NCBI GenBank assembly: GCA_027886185.1
Contig: WOAB01000226.1
Location: forward strand, 1-64,000
Source: Rheum nobile
Lineage: Eukaryota; Streptophyta; Magnoliopsida; Caryophyllales; Polygonaceae
Direction of reading: 5' to 3'
DNA: 64,000 bases
Below the pieces are notes generated by a model. It worked only from the letters and a program-made list of their open reading frames with translations, was not told where the DNA came from and did no database searches. This document shows positions 36,414 to 47,410 of the stretch, piece after piece. Position 1 is the stretch's first letter, and each line of letters starts with the position of its first letter. A program made the translations under genes and the position numbers.

Positions 36414-37696
36414 TGATAGGTGCCATTTCAAGCACCCTAACTAGTGATTATTGACATATTTTAGACGGAGTTTTGGTATAGATTTAGGCTAAGTCTGTAA
36501 TCCAGAAGAATAGTTGAAAAGTGAAGATATCATAGGATTTACAGCTTAGTGGAGAGATGATGGAAGATGGAGGAGAAGATCTGCTCAGAATTCATGGAGG
36601 AAGGCTACCATTACTTGGTAGTACAGGAGAGTAGAAGATGAAGACTTGAAGAAGCTGGTCTTGCCGCCCCGCGCCACAAGCTACCGCGACCCGACGATGG
36701 ATCTCAGAGAAGACAACACAAGCCTAGCTGTCGCCCCGCGGTGGAGAACGACGCCTCGCGGCCATCGTTGAATTATTTCCGTTTTAGTATTTTCGACTTT
36801 ATAATTGTTATTATTTACTTTCCTTATTTGCTAGGTTAGTTTTCTAAAACCTATTTAAGAACCTTTTCTTTAGTTTTTGAGGAGAGTTCGGTCCTCTCTA
36901 TTATTCATTCCAATTCTAGGGTTTGAACGAATGGAGAGCTAAACACCTTTGTTTCGCTAGACAATTGAAGCACTACAATGAATTGGTTGTGAGATCTCTA
37001 TTCCTTGTTCTATATCTTATAAAGTTGGATTAATTCTCTTGAGCATATTGTCTATTGGTTTATGTTGATTCTTCTAGCGTAGCTAACTAGGTTTTCCGAC
37101 ATCTATCAATTGCTAGGATTTGCATATAGGGGTTCCGAGTGCTTATCTAGTGGCAAACACGATTGTTGCGTATAGGGGTTCCGAGCGCGCAATCGTGAGT
37201 GAGAATTATTTGCATGCTAAGTAGTAGGGTGTCCTTCTATTTGCATGTATCCTATATCCTTGTGTAAATTGCTATTGCTGTGTTAGTGGTAAAGTATGCC
37301 GACAACTGTGAGAATCGGTGGTACTTTACCAGTGACATAGTAATAAGTCTATCGACAACTGTGAGAATCGATAGTACTTAAGATCAGGGTGGGAACAACT
37401 ATAAAATTGTAAAAAGAACTTGGAACGATAGTTTTCAGTGATCAACCTATTTCATCTGCTGTGTGGATATTTGTCTAGTGGAATACCTTTCCTCATCATA
37501 TTCCTTCTCCTGTTAAATCTTGCGTCTTTGTTACTTTGCCATTACTATAAAACCCCTCTGTTACTTGTTACTCACACGTTATTGCATATAGATAACTGAC
37601 TCCCTGTGGATCGACCCTGACTTGCTTGTTATACTCTGTAGTAGGTGAATTAGGATTTCTTTGACAGGAAAACGACACCGGTTTCCGACCTTGTCA
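36414..37696 (+). repeat. Element D 5' LTR
   Basis: 1283 bp, matches 46103-47405 apart from scattered substitutions and one 20 bp unit missing near 36730. It carries GC words at 36664, 36684 and 36731. Confidence 0.95.
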
Positions 37697-37700
37697 AATT

Positions 37701-37718
37701 TGGCGCCGTTGCCGGGGA
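37701..37718 (+). promoter_or_regulatory. Element D primer binding site (tRNA-Asp type)
   Basis: TGGCGCCGTTGCCGGGGA starts four bases after the LTR end. It is complementary to the 3' end of plant tRNA-Asp (CCCCGGCAACGGCGCCA), the primer known for Athila elements. Confidence 0.9.
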
Positions 37719-37833
37719 GTCAAATACTCTGTTTGTGATTATTTGTGATTGAATGTGGTGTGGATCTATCTTACGGTCCGCACCTTTGCTACTGATTCGC
37801 TACTTTTTGAAGTTGATACAGAGGCATGTACGA

Positions 37834-39228
37834 ATGGCTCAGACACTCCGACAGTTGACTGCGCCAGATCTGGCACAACAGCCATTGGCTGTAATCATTC
37901 CACCGCTTGCTGATGGTGTGACGTTTGAGCTCAGAACAGGAGTGATACGGTTGCTCCCGAGATATTATGGACGAAGTGGAGAAGACCCCATTCTTCATTT
38001 GGGTAAATTCCACAACGTCATTATGAGCATTAAACCAGCCAACGTCACTGAAGATCAGATTAAAATGAGAGCCTTCGGGTTCACTCTTAAGGACGATGCT
38101 GAGGACTGGTACTATCATCTGCCCGGCGGAAGCATAGATTCATGGGCTGAGCTACATAAGGCATTCCTCACACAACATTTCCCAATCAAGATGGTGAACG
38201 CCTTAAAAAGGGAAATTGCCAGTATTGAACAAGGAGAGGAAGAGATCCTTTATGACTATTGTGAGCGGTTCAAACGACTTTGTTCTAGTTGCCCGTTCCA
38301 TGGTTTTGACAAGAAAGCTCTGGTACTCTATGTTTACAATGGACTGCTAGATGATGAAAGAAGAATCATAGATGCTACTTGTGGTGGTAGTATCTTGAAT
38401 ATGACCCCTGATGCAGCTATGATTAAACTTCATGATATGGCTGAGGGCACAAGGGATTTTGATGAAGCCCCAAAAATCAGAGGCGTTAATGCTATCAATT
38501 CCAACGATGCACATCTGATGCAAGAGATTACTTCATTGAAACAGGTTTTTGTGAAGACGAGTTCAAAAGAAGCACCCCAACAACACAATGCTTGTGGAAT
38601 TTGCGTTGACCCATTTCACAACACCAACGCTTGTCCCCAACTTCAGGATGCCACTACTGCTGAAGTATACACCGCTGGAGGTTACATGCCGATTAGACCT
38701 AGACAAGATCAACAACAGCTACAACCACCACCAAAACCTCACTTTGATGAGCCACCAGCAGCCGCCCAAGCTAGTAACTCCCCTTCAACTGAAGATATGC
38801 TCAAGACCTTAACAATGCACTTCACAACGCATGTACACACTACTGAGGCCAGCATCAAGAGCATGAAGGAGACCGTGGTTAATTTATCAGATGTAGTTGC
38901 TAGGTTGAACAAAAGGGATGCGCAAGAAAGTGTAAATGCTGTGACCCTTCGAAGTGGCAAAGAATTGCAAGTCGCTCCTATTGCTGAAAAGGACGACAAA
39001 ACCGAAATTGAAGATGGGCAAACTCCACCGCCCCGCGGCGATCACCACCGCGACCCGGTGGCAGCTCCCAGTTATTCTGAGTCAATATTGCCGCCCCGCG
39101 GCCAAGAGCACCGCCCCGCGGTGAAAGCCCAGAGATCGATCATGATGAAGAAGAGGACCCCTATGTTCGTCCATATTTCCCTCCTCTTGGATCCGAAAAG
39201 CCCCCCGCCCCCTTTCCGGAGGTATTAA
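37834..39228 (+). pseudogene. Element D gag
   Basis: Capsid-type protein that packages the element RNA. ATG at 37834 (MAQTLRQLTAPDLAQQ) is preferred; the frame is open for 27 more codons upstream without features. A retrotransposon gag domain lies at about residues 45-190 (LLPRYYGRSGEDPILHLGKF, FSLK-like GFTLKDDAEDWYYHLPGG, FKRLCSSCPFHG). A zinc knuckle of CX2CX4HX4C form follows (CGICVDPFHNTNAC). The C-terminal part encodes four GC-word copies (PPPRGDHHRDP, PPRGQEHRPAV). Near those words the Athila-type sense changes register, and the frame runs off to a stop at 39228, so gag and protease are no longer in one frame. Confidence 0.9.
39028..39121. repeat. GC-rich hairpin words inside element D gag
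   Basis: Words start at 39028 (CCGCCCCGCGG), 39048 (CCGCGACCCGG), 39091 and 39111 (both CCGCCCCGCGG): two pairs, each with a 20 bp step. Because 20 is not a multiple of three, the words in a pair are read in different frames (PPRG versus HRP/HRD). Confidence 0.92.
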
Positions 39229-39239
39229 AAGAAAGGAGA

Positions 39240-40364
39240 GTGATTGACGACAAGGATCTCTTCGACACTTTCAGTAAATGTGAAGTGAATGTCCCACTCC
39301 TCAAGCTTGTCAAGAGTATAACAAGGTACGCTAAGTTTCTAAAGGAGCTATGCACCATCAAACGAAACCAGAAGCTGAAGGGCAAGGAAAAAGTCAAGGT
39401 TAGCAAACGCGTATCCGCTGTATTCCAGAGGCGTCTGCCAAAGAAGTGCGGCGATCCAGGTATGTGGAGCATTCCTTGCATTATCAGTGACACTAAGTTT
39501 GAAAGAGCTATGCTTGATCTTGGTGCCTCCATTAATGTTTTGCCCTATTCTCTCTATGAATCTCTTGGACTTGGACCTCTACAGGAAACAAGAATTGTAA
39601 TTCAATTAGCTGATAGGTCTAGTGTCTACCCTAGAGGAGTAGTAGATGACGTTCTTGTTATGGTGGATAAATTGATATTCCCTGCAGATTTTTATGTCTT
39701 AGATATGGAAACAGATACAAAGGCAACCCCTATACTGTTAGGTAGGCCATTTTTGAAAACTGCTAAGACTAAACTTGATTTGCAAAGTGGGACACTTTCC
39801 ATGGAATTTGATGGGGAGAAGGTGGAATATAACATATATGAAGCTATGAAACACCCTAATGAAGACCATTCTTTATGCTCAATTGACGTGATTGACTCTA
39901 TTGCACAAGATGTATTTGATATTTCTGGTCCTGATGAGTTACAATCCATTGTTGAGAACAATTTGGATTTTTCCCATGAGGAGTATTCTTTACCATCTAA
40001 CATGCAGGAAGTCATAGCTCAGTTGGATGCATATGGTAAGTTTCCTTTAGATCCTTTGGGCGTTGGCCCCACTTTACTAAATCCGAGCGAGAAGCTTGTT
40101 CCCTCTGTCGAACAGGCCCCCGAGATTGAACTGAAACCGTTGCCAGATCATCTCAAGTACGCCTTTCTTGGAGCCAACGATACTCTGCCAGTCATTGTGT
40201 CTAGTAAGCTATCTGCAGACCAGGAAATGAAGCTATTAGGCGTGCTCAGGGAGTACAAGACTGCGATAGGATGGACCATTGCAGACATAAAAGGAATAAG
40301 TCCCTCAACTTGTATGCATAGGATTCTACTTGAAGATGGAGCCAAACCATCCAGGCAGCCGTAG
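39240..40364 (+). pseudogene. Element D protease and start of RT
   Basis: Aspartic protease region: RYAKFLKELCTIKR, KKCGDPGMWSIPC, then the active site MLDLGASINVLP, IQLADRS, PILLGRPFLKTAKTK. This is the characteristic Athila arrangement. It continues into the RT leader (WTIADIKGISPSTCMHRI) and stops at TAG 40362-40364. The frame downstream (40383) is the same, so only a nonsense change separates this part from RT. It is in a different register from gag (stop at 39228). Confidence 0.9.
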
Positions 40365-41679
40365 AGAAGGCTCAATCCTCCAATGATGGAAGTGGTCAAG
40401 AAGGAAGTGCTGAAACTCCTCAAAGCTGATATGATCTTCCCCATTTCAGATAGCCAATGGGTAAGCCCAACCCAGGTTGTTCCTAAGAAAGGAGGTATCA
40501 CTATAGTGGAAAATCAACAAGGGGATTTAGTTCCTACAAGGACCACCACAGGATGGAGGGTGTGTATTGACTACCATAAGCTGAATGCGGTAACTCGAAA
40601 ATACCATTTTCCCCTGCCCTTTATTGATCAAATGCTAGAACGCCTTGCTGGGCACCCCTATTACTGCTTTCTCGATGGGTATTCAGGATATTTTCAGGTG
40701 GCCATTGTGCTAGAAGACCAGGAGAAAACCACTTTTACATGTCCCTTTGACACCTTTGCATACCGCAGAATGCCATTTGGATTGTGTAACGCACCCGGTA
40801 CCTTTCAACGATGTATGGTTAGTATTTTTTCTGAATATGTTGAGAAATTTATTGAGGTATTTATGGATGACTTTACAGTGCATGGGACTAGCTTTGACTC
40901 ATGTTTGAACCATTTGGCACTTGTACTTAAAAGATGTGTTGAAACCAATTTGGTTTTGAATTATGAAAAGTGTCATTTTATGGTAGAACAGGGGATAGTA
41001 CTTGGTCATATCGTCTCCGCTAGGGGTATTGAGGTCGATAAGGCGAAGATTGATGTGATTCAGTCTTTGCCCTATCCTACTAATGTGCATGAAGTGCGTT
41101 CCTTTTTAGGTCATGTAGGTTTCTACCGAAGATTTATCAAGGAATTCTCTAAGATCTCTTCACCCCTATGCGAGCTACTGAATAAGGAGGTGGCCTATGC
41201 ATTTACTGATGAGTGTAAGAAGGCGTTTGATTGCTTGAGAGAAAACCTGACAAGTGCACCCATCATTCAGGAACCTGACTGGTCTCGCCCGTTTGAGATC
41301 ATGTGCGATGCCAGTGACTATGCAGTTGGAACAGTTCTAGGACAGAAAGTGGGACATGCCTCCCATGTGATTCATTATGCTTCCATGACTCTGAATGGAG
41401 CCCAGAGGAACTACTCCACTACTGAGAAGGAGATGCTGGCAGTTATCTTTGCCTTGGAGAAGTTTAGGCAATATTTTGGGAGTCAAGGTGATTATCTATA
41501 CAGATCATGCTGCTCTTCGTTACCTCATGACGAAGAAAGAAGCAAAGCCAAGATTAATCCGATGGGTTCTCCTTCTCACTGAATTTGATGTGGAGATCCG
41601 TGATAAGAAGGGAGCGGAGAACCTAGTAGCTGATCACTTGAGTAGACTCATACATGAGGAAGATCAACCCGAAAAATAG
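40365..41679 (+). pseudogene. Element D reverse transcriptase and RNase H
   Basis: RT blocks in order: VKKEVLKLLKADMIFPISDS, GWRVCIDYHKLNAVTRK, LDGYSGYFQVAI, YRRMPFGLCNAPGTFQRCM, catalytic VFMDDFTVHG, LGHIVSARGIEVD, FLGHVGFYRRFIKEFSKI. RNase H begins IMCDASDYAVGTVLGQK and STTEKEMLAVIFALEKFR. A one-base frameshift near 41475 moves the rest (VIIYTDHAALRYLMTKKE, ENLVADHLSRL) into another frame that ends at 41679. Catalytic residues are visible, but the frame is broken. Confidence 0.92.
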
Positions 41680-41718
41680 AACCCCATTCACGGAACCTTC
41701 CCAGACGACACACTCTTT

Positions 41719-43296
41719 ATGATCAGAGAGAGTTCAGGAAGTGCTCACCGCCCCGCGGCCCCCATTACCGCGACCCGGCGACTTGTAGCCAGTATGAAGC
41801 TGGAGGATCCACCGCCCCGCGGTAACGTTCACCGCGACCCGACGGCATATTTACTTGAGAACCAGGGAAGCTCATCGCGGCCCGCGGCGACAGTACCGCC
41901 CCGCGGCAACATCTCCGGTGTTCCACTTTACTCTGTAGACACTTATGACCCCTCTCCTCACATAGCCAAGGACGTCTTCGGAATCCATTCTTTCAGGCCG
42001 TGGTACGCAGATATCGTGAACTATTTGGTCCGAGAGGAACTACCCCCAGATTACACCAGAGTTCAAAAGGCGAAGGTACGTAGAGAGGCCCGTCATTATG
42101 TTTGGGATGATCCCCACCTTTGGAAGCATTGTATCGATCATGTAGTGTACCGGTGTCTTCCAGACAATGAGGTACAATCTGTCCTTACCTTCTGTCATTC
42201 TGAAGCATGTAGGGGTCATTTTGGAGCAAATAGGACTGCTAGGAAAGTATTAGAGGCGGGATTTTATTAGCCATACATCTTTCGGGATGCTTACGCCTTT
42301 TGCAAATCCTGTGACCGATGCCAAAGGGTTGGAAATATCACAAGGAGGAATGAGATGCCGCAATCGTCATTAATCTTTTGTGAGGTCTTTGATGTTTGGG
42401 GAATGGACTTTATGGGACCCTTTCCTAGCTCTAATGGAAATCTTTATATATTGCTTGCGGTGGACTACGTTTCCAAGTGAGTGGAAGCGAAGGCCACCAG
42501 GACTGATGATTCTAAAGTCGTGGCAGGTTTTCTTAAGGAGAACATTTTCTCAAGATTTGGGATACCCAAAGCTTTAATTAGTGACAGGGGAACCCATTTC
42601 TGCAACAAGACAGTGATTGCCCTACTGAAGAAGTATCACGTCACCCAGAGAATCTCGACAGCCTATCACCCTCAAACTAATGGGCAGGCCGAGAACTCCA
42701 ACAGAGTAATTAAATCTATCCTGGAGAAAACAGTTGCAGCTAATCGTAGGGATTGGAGTACCAAACTCAGTGATGCACTATGGGCATATCGCACAGCCTT
42801 CAAGACTCCGATAGGAATGTCTCCTTTCCGGTTGGTATTCGGAAAAGCCTGCCACCTCCTTGTAGAGCTTGAGCATAAAGCATGGTGGGCAATAAAGAAA
42901 TGCAACATGCAACTGGATGAAGTGGGATATTTCCGGAAGCTACAACTGCAAGAGCTCGAGGAGTTGCGCCTTGAGGCGTATGAGAACTCGGTCAGCTATA
43001 AGGCAAAGACCAAGCAGTGGCATGACAAGCAAATTCTGATAAAGGATTTTAAGCCAGGGGATAAGGTCCTCCTTTTTCAATCTCGGCTTAAGCTCTTTGC
43101 TGGGAAACTGAGATCCAAGTGGACAGGCCCTTATGAAATTGCTGAAGTACACCCCCATGGCGCCATTGGATTGATTAACCCCAAGACAGGCAACATTTTC
43201 AAAGTGAATGGCCACAGGTTGAAACCTTATTATGAAGGCTTTGACCCTAACCATGTTGACGCGATAAGTTTTGAGTCCCCTGAAGCTGAAATCTGA
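41719..43296 (+). pseudogene. Element D integrase with GC-word linker
   Basis: Joins the cDNA to target DNA. A linker (41719-41930) encodes six GC words. Then come the zinc-binding part (CHSEACRGHFGANRTARK, CKSCDRCQ), the core (WGMDFMGPFP, ALISDRGTHFCN, TNGQAENSNR, so the D, D, E residues are all visible), and the C-terminal domain (FKPGDKVLLFQSRLKLF, SKWTGPYEI). Stops at 42268-42270 (TAG) and 42478-42480 (TGA) stand at usual Trp positions. The sense frame resumes after each. Confidence 0.92.
41748..41906. repeat. GC-rich hairpin words between RNase H and integrase of element D
   Basis: Words start at 41748, 41768, 41812, 41832, 41876 and 41896: three pairs, each with an exact 20 bp step, and pairs 64 bp apart. 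Forms alternate CCGCCCCGCGG and CCGCGACCCGG. Confidence 0.93.
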
Positions 43297-44216
43297 TAGG
43301 CCACAACCTACGTCGAGCCAACGACGTTAACCAAGGCGCTGCTCGGGAGGCAACCCGAGGTATTTTCCTTTTTCCTTTTTCCTTTTCTCTTCTTTTGATT
43401 TCTTCTTTTCTTAGACTTTTTCGTAGTTTCTTTTTCCTTGTTTCGTTTGCCTGCTACTAACGTTTCAGGTACGAAAGTAAATGGAGGCGAGTTCAACTCC
43501 CCAGAAACCTCAAGACCGCCCCGCGGTGAGTCACACCGCCCCGCGGTGAAGCCTGGGTAATTTCACTCAATCCCGTTTTTTTTTTAAAAAAATAAAAAAA
43601 AGTTATTCCAAGTTGGATACAAAGGATTTGACGGTTTTAGTTGGATCGCCCCGCGGTCCGGTACCTGGTATTTACCTTCATCACACTCATTAAACACTCC
43701 CGCCAAAGCCCTAATCCCCTCATTCTTTTTTTTCTTCCCTTCTCTCTCTCTTTGCCGCGCCCTCTTCCCCCTCTCAAACCCTCAACCTAACACCTCCAAT
43801 CCCCAAATTTCCCTTGTTCTAAGCCTTGGTTGTGGAAGATCCTTACCGCCAATGTCAAATTTGTTTCCTTTTCCCATACCACCACATTGCACCCATCCGA
43901 CCACCCTGTGGTGTTTGTTAGAGAAGGGTGGTATTTTGAAGTTTTGGGGGTGTGATTGGAGGAAGTTGCGTGTTGTCTAGACTCATCGGAGGGTGAAAGA
44001 GGAGTAATAGCACAGTGGCCGCCTCGCGCTGCAACAGTACTGCCCCGCGGCAACCCTACCGCGACCCGGCGTTGCTTTTCAATAGAAGTTCCTGGTCCTC
44101 TTCGCCGCCCCACGGTGAATTGTACCGCCCCGCGGTGACCCCTTGGTGAACCCCGCCTTTGGTTTGTAAGTCCTCTTTGCATATCTCTTTCACCAACGTA
44201 TTCAATTACTGTCATT
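43297..44216 (+). other. Element D non-coding linker with GC words, between integrase and ORF3
   Basis: No gene. T-rich and A-rich runs, a pyrimidine-rich stretch (43365-43440) and GC words at 43516/43536, 43646, 44019/44040/44059 and 44105/44125. Pairs are 19-21 bp apart. It may hold a splice acceptor or internal promoter for ORF3, as in env-like retroelements, but none is evident. Confidence 0.6.
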
Positions 44217-45446
44217 ATGCCGAGGGCTAGGAAGGTTGGCATGACTATAGAGGAGAATGAGGCGTATGATGTGGTTGCGGCGAGACCTGTGCACCCGCCT
44301 CGCTTCTTTAATAGAGGAGCTTTGGCTGAGTTGGGTTTGTTAGAGATGGTCCAACGGTGCTTGGATAAGATGTGATTGGGTGGCTTCCTGGACAAATGTG
44401 CCCCTGCTTTCCCCGAGCTTTGCTACCAATTTATCGCCACTTTGTCAAAATACCATACCCGACACATTATCAATGGAGAAGAGCATAAATACATGGCGGG
44501 TATTAAATTCAAGTATGAGGGCAGGGCTTATGAAATGCCACTGGAAGAAATCCGGGAGTTGTTGGGTGTGTCGAAACCACCTACTGCTGGGTGGAAGCAG
44601 GGTCCTAATGAGGCTGACATTAGAGACTTCTGGATCTCCGCTACAGGGATGTCTGAGTTTAAAAAGGGGAAGAAGACCAGTAACAAGATCATACACCCTT
44701 GTCTCCAACTAGTTTTTACAGTGTTGATCCGGTCATTTTGCGGAAGTGTGGAGGAGAGGAAAATCTCCCTGAAACGCCTTGGTTTATTCTCCCCGATGAT
44801 TGACCCGTTGGATGAGGAGACGCCCGGGTGGGTTATGATATGGCTCCACGAGCTGCGACGGATTCGCGAGGGTGCTGTGCGAGACATTGTTCAGGGAGGT
44901 CTGATCACCTTAGTTGCTGCAGCCAGGATTCAGACATACACTATCCCGCAGCCGATCATGCATGTTCGCTATGACATCCCATGTCTGCGACGGCATGGTA
45001 TGCTGAACATCTCTCAGGGGCAGTTTCTATGGTGTTCTTATGGAGGTCACATGCTGCGACTCCCTCGCCCCTTGGCCTACCCGCGGGACTTCACGGGATG
45101 GTTCATTCCATCTGACGCTGAGGTTATCCCTTCCGACGCTGAAGATGAGCCCCAGGCCACTATTCCTACTATTATGGATTTTGCTCCCCCTGCGTCTGCT
45201 GTTGCTTTTGCCTCTACACCGACTTCTGAGATTCCTTGGGATGAGATTTTTGCTCGTTTTGATGCTTTCACACTGCGTCAACACGCTGCGAACGAGGAGA
45301 TGCTGACTCGCCTACAGACTTTACAGGCCGACATTGCGCGAGATATCACGAGCCAGTTGAGTTCAGCTGAGGCATTCATGCAGGAGCAGTACTTCGGGAG
45401 GCATCCACCTCCACCAGGCTATCCACCGTATCCACCTTTCCAGTGA
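44217..45446 (+). pseudogene. Element D ORF3 (Athila ORF in the env position)
   Basis: Long ORF of Athila elements placed where env lies in retroviruses; its role is not established. ATG at 44217 (MPRARKVGMTIEENEAYD) opens a 409-residue frame with one internal TGA at 44373-44375. The body (LDKCAPAFPELCYQFIATLS, KFKYEGRAYEMPLEEIRELLG, QLVFTVLIRSFCGS) resembles the plant Athila ORF family. A Pro-rich tail (PPPPGYPPYPPFQ) ends it. I see no convincing signal peptide or transmembrane segment, so it should not be called an envelope. Confidence 0.75.
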
Positions 45447-46102
45447 GTTTATGTTCTTCCTCCCCTAATTCGTTTTGTCTTCGTCTCTTCATTGAGGACA
45501 ATGTGTGTTTCAAGTGTGGGGAGGGATTTAGACTTGCTACTTATCACAGTTAGTGTACATAGTCTATATATGCATTTCATATTTGCATTTTCAATTCGAT
45601 TCTAATTCAAAAAAAAATAAAAATTTGAAAAAGGCAATCAAAATCCTGGGATGGGCCGAAAACCCGAAAGGGCGGTTCAGGTAAAAAGCAGATAGTCCGA
45701 CTGGTATAGACCGGTGCAAAAGTGGACTGGAGCGATGTGAGTACATGTGAAATGTCTAGTAAAATGAAATGAGTGGCTAGGTGAAAACCCGAGAGGGCGC
45801 CTAGGCAAGATGAGCGTAAAGAAAAAGGAGTGATTTTAGGATCATTCTGGAGGTTGGCGTCATAAGCAGAGGTGATATAAGGAGTTCGGGTAGGTCACTC
45901 TGGAGCAATAAGGAGCTAGACAGGAGTTAGGAATAGATTTATCTCGTATCACTTATTTTGGTTGTCTGGAGCGGATTGTTGAGTTGTTGTAGTCACTGGT
46001 ATCATGTCTGCTTGCACTTCCTGAGGCCTTGGTATTGGATGACTGGAGTAGTATCAGTTTTGATTTACTCGGGACGAGTAAAGGTCTAAGTGTGGGAATA
46101 TT
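45447..46102 (+). other. Element D 3' non-coding region and polypurine tract
   Basis: No gene. Begins with the Athila-style phrase TGAGGACAATGTGTGTTTCAAGTGTGGGGAGG. The phrase GAAAACCCGARAGGGCG occurs twice (near 45658 and 45784). The polypurine tract AAGTGTGGGAATATT (46088-46102) directly precedes the 3' LTR. Confidence 0.7.
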
Positions 46103-47405
46103 TGATAGGTGCCATTTCAAGCACCCTAACTAGTGATTATTGACATGTTTTAGACGGAGTTTTGGTATAGATTTAGGCTAAGTCTGTAATCCAGAAGAAT
46201 AGTTGAAAAGTGAAGATATCATAGGATTTACAGTTTAGTGGAGAGATGATGGAAGATGGAGGAGAAGATCTGCTCAGAATTCATGGAGGAAGGCTACAAT
46301 TACTTGGTAGTACAGGAGAGCAAAAGATGAAGACTTGAAGAAGCTGGTCTTGCCGCCCCGTGCCACAAGCTACCGCGACCCGGCGATGGATCTCAGAGAA
46401 GACAACACAAGCCTAGCCGCCGCCCCGCGGTGGAACTCACCGCCCCGCGGTGGAGAACGACACCTCACGGCCAGCGTTGAATTATTTCCGTTTTAGTATT
46501 TTCGACTTTATAATTGTTATTATTTACTTTCCTTATTTGCTAGGTTAGTTTTCTAAAATCTATTTAAGAACCTTTTCTTTAGTTTTTGAGGAGAGTTCGG
46601 TCCTCTCTATTATTCATTCCAATTCTAGGGTTTGAACGAATGGAGAGCTAAACACCTTTGTTTCGCTAGACAATTGAAGCACTGCAATGAATTGGTTGTG
46701 AGATCTCTATTCCTCGTTCTATATCTTATAAAGTTGGATTAATTCTCTTGAGCATATTGTCTATCGGTTTATGTTGATTCTTCTAGCGTAGCTAACTAGG
46801 TTTTTCGACATCTATCAATTGCTAGGATTTGCATATAGGGGTTCCGAGTGCTTATCTAGTGGCAAACATGATTGTTGCATATAGGGGTTTCGAGCGCGCA
46901 ATCGTGAGTGAGAATTATTTGCATGCTAAGTAGTAGGGTGTCCTTCTATTTGCATGTATCCTATATCCTTGTGTGAATTGCTATTGATGTGTTAGTGGTA
47001 AAGTTTGCCGACAACTGTGAGAATCGGTGGTACTTTACCAGTGACATAGTAATAAGTCTATCGATAACTGTGAGAATCGATAGTACTTAAGATCAGGGTG
47101 GGAACAACTATAAGATTGTAAAAAGAACTTGGAACGATAGTTTTCAGTGATCAACCTATTTCATCTACTGTGTGGATATTTGTCTAGTGGAATACCTTTC
47201 CTCGTCATATTCCTTCTCCTGTTAAATCTTGCATCTTTGTTACTTTTCCATTACTATAAAACCCCCCTGTTACTTGTTACTCACACGTTATTGCATACAG
47301 ATAACTGACTCCCTGTGGATCGACCCTGACTTGCTTGCTATACTCTGTAGTAGGTGAATTAGGATTTCTTTGACAGGAAAACGACACCGGTTTCCAGCCT
47401 TGTCA
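46103..47405 (+). repeat. Element D 3' LTR
   Basis: 1303 bp. Relative to the 5' LTR it has one extra 20 bp unit: two CCGCCCCGCGG words at 46420 and 46440 where the 5' LTR has one at 36731. It also has words at 46353 and 46373. Confidence 0.95.
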
Positions 47406-47410
47406 GTTGC

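Larger units (their letters stand above)
36414..47405 (+). mobile_element. Element D: Athila-type Ty3 retrotransposon nested in element A
   Basis: Ends TGATAGGTGCC...CCTTGTCA, LTRs 1283 and 1303 bp, 5 bp duplication GTTGC (36409-36413 and 47406-47410). Plus-strand order: LTR, tRNA-Asp-type primer site, gag, protease, RT-RNase H, integrase, a long third ORF in the env position, polypurine tract, LTR. The protein blocks (DLGASINV, YRRMPFGLCNAPGTFQRCM, VFMDDF) are those of the Athila lineage. The LTRs differ by roughly thirty substitutions by eye plus one 20 bp unit, so the insertion is fairly recent. Many GC-rich hairpin words lie in LTRs, coding and non-coding parts. Not active: stops and frameshifts in pol. 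Confidence 0.95.

Noticed and set aside
44217..45446. Calling element D ORF3 an envelope protein
   Set aside because: No signal peptide or membrane segment seen; placement alone is not enough.
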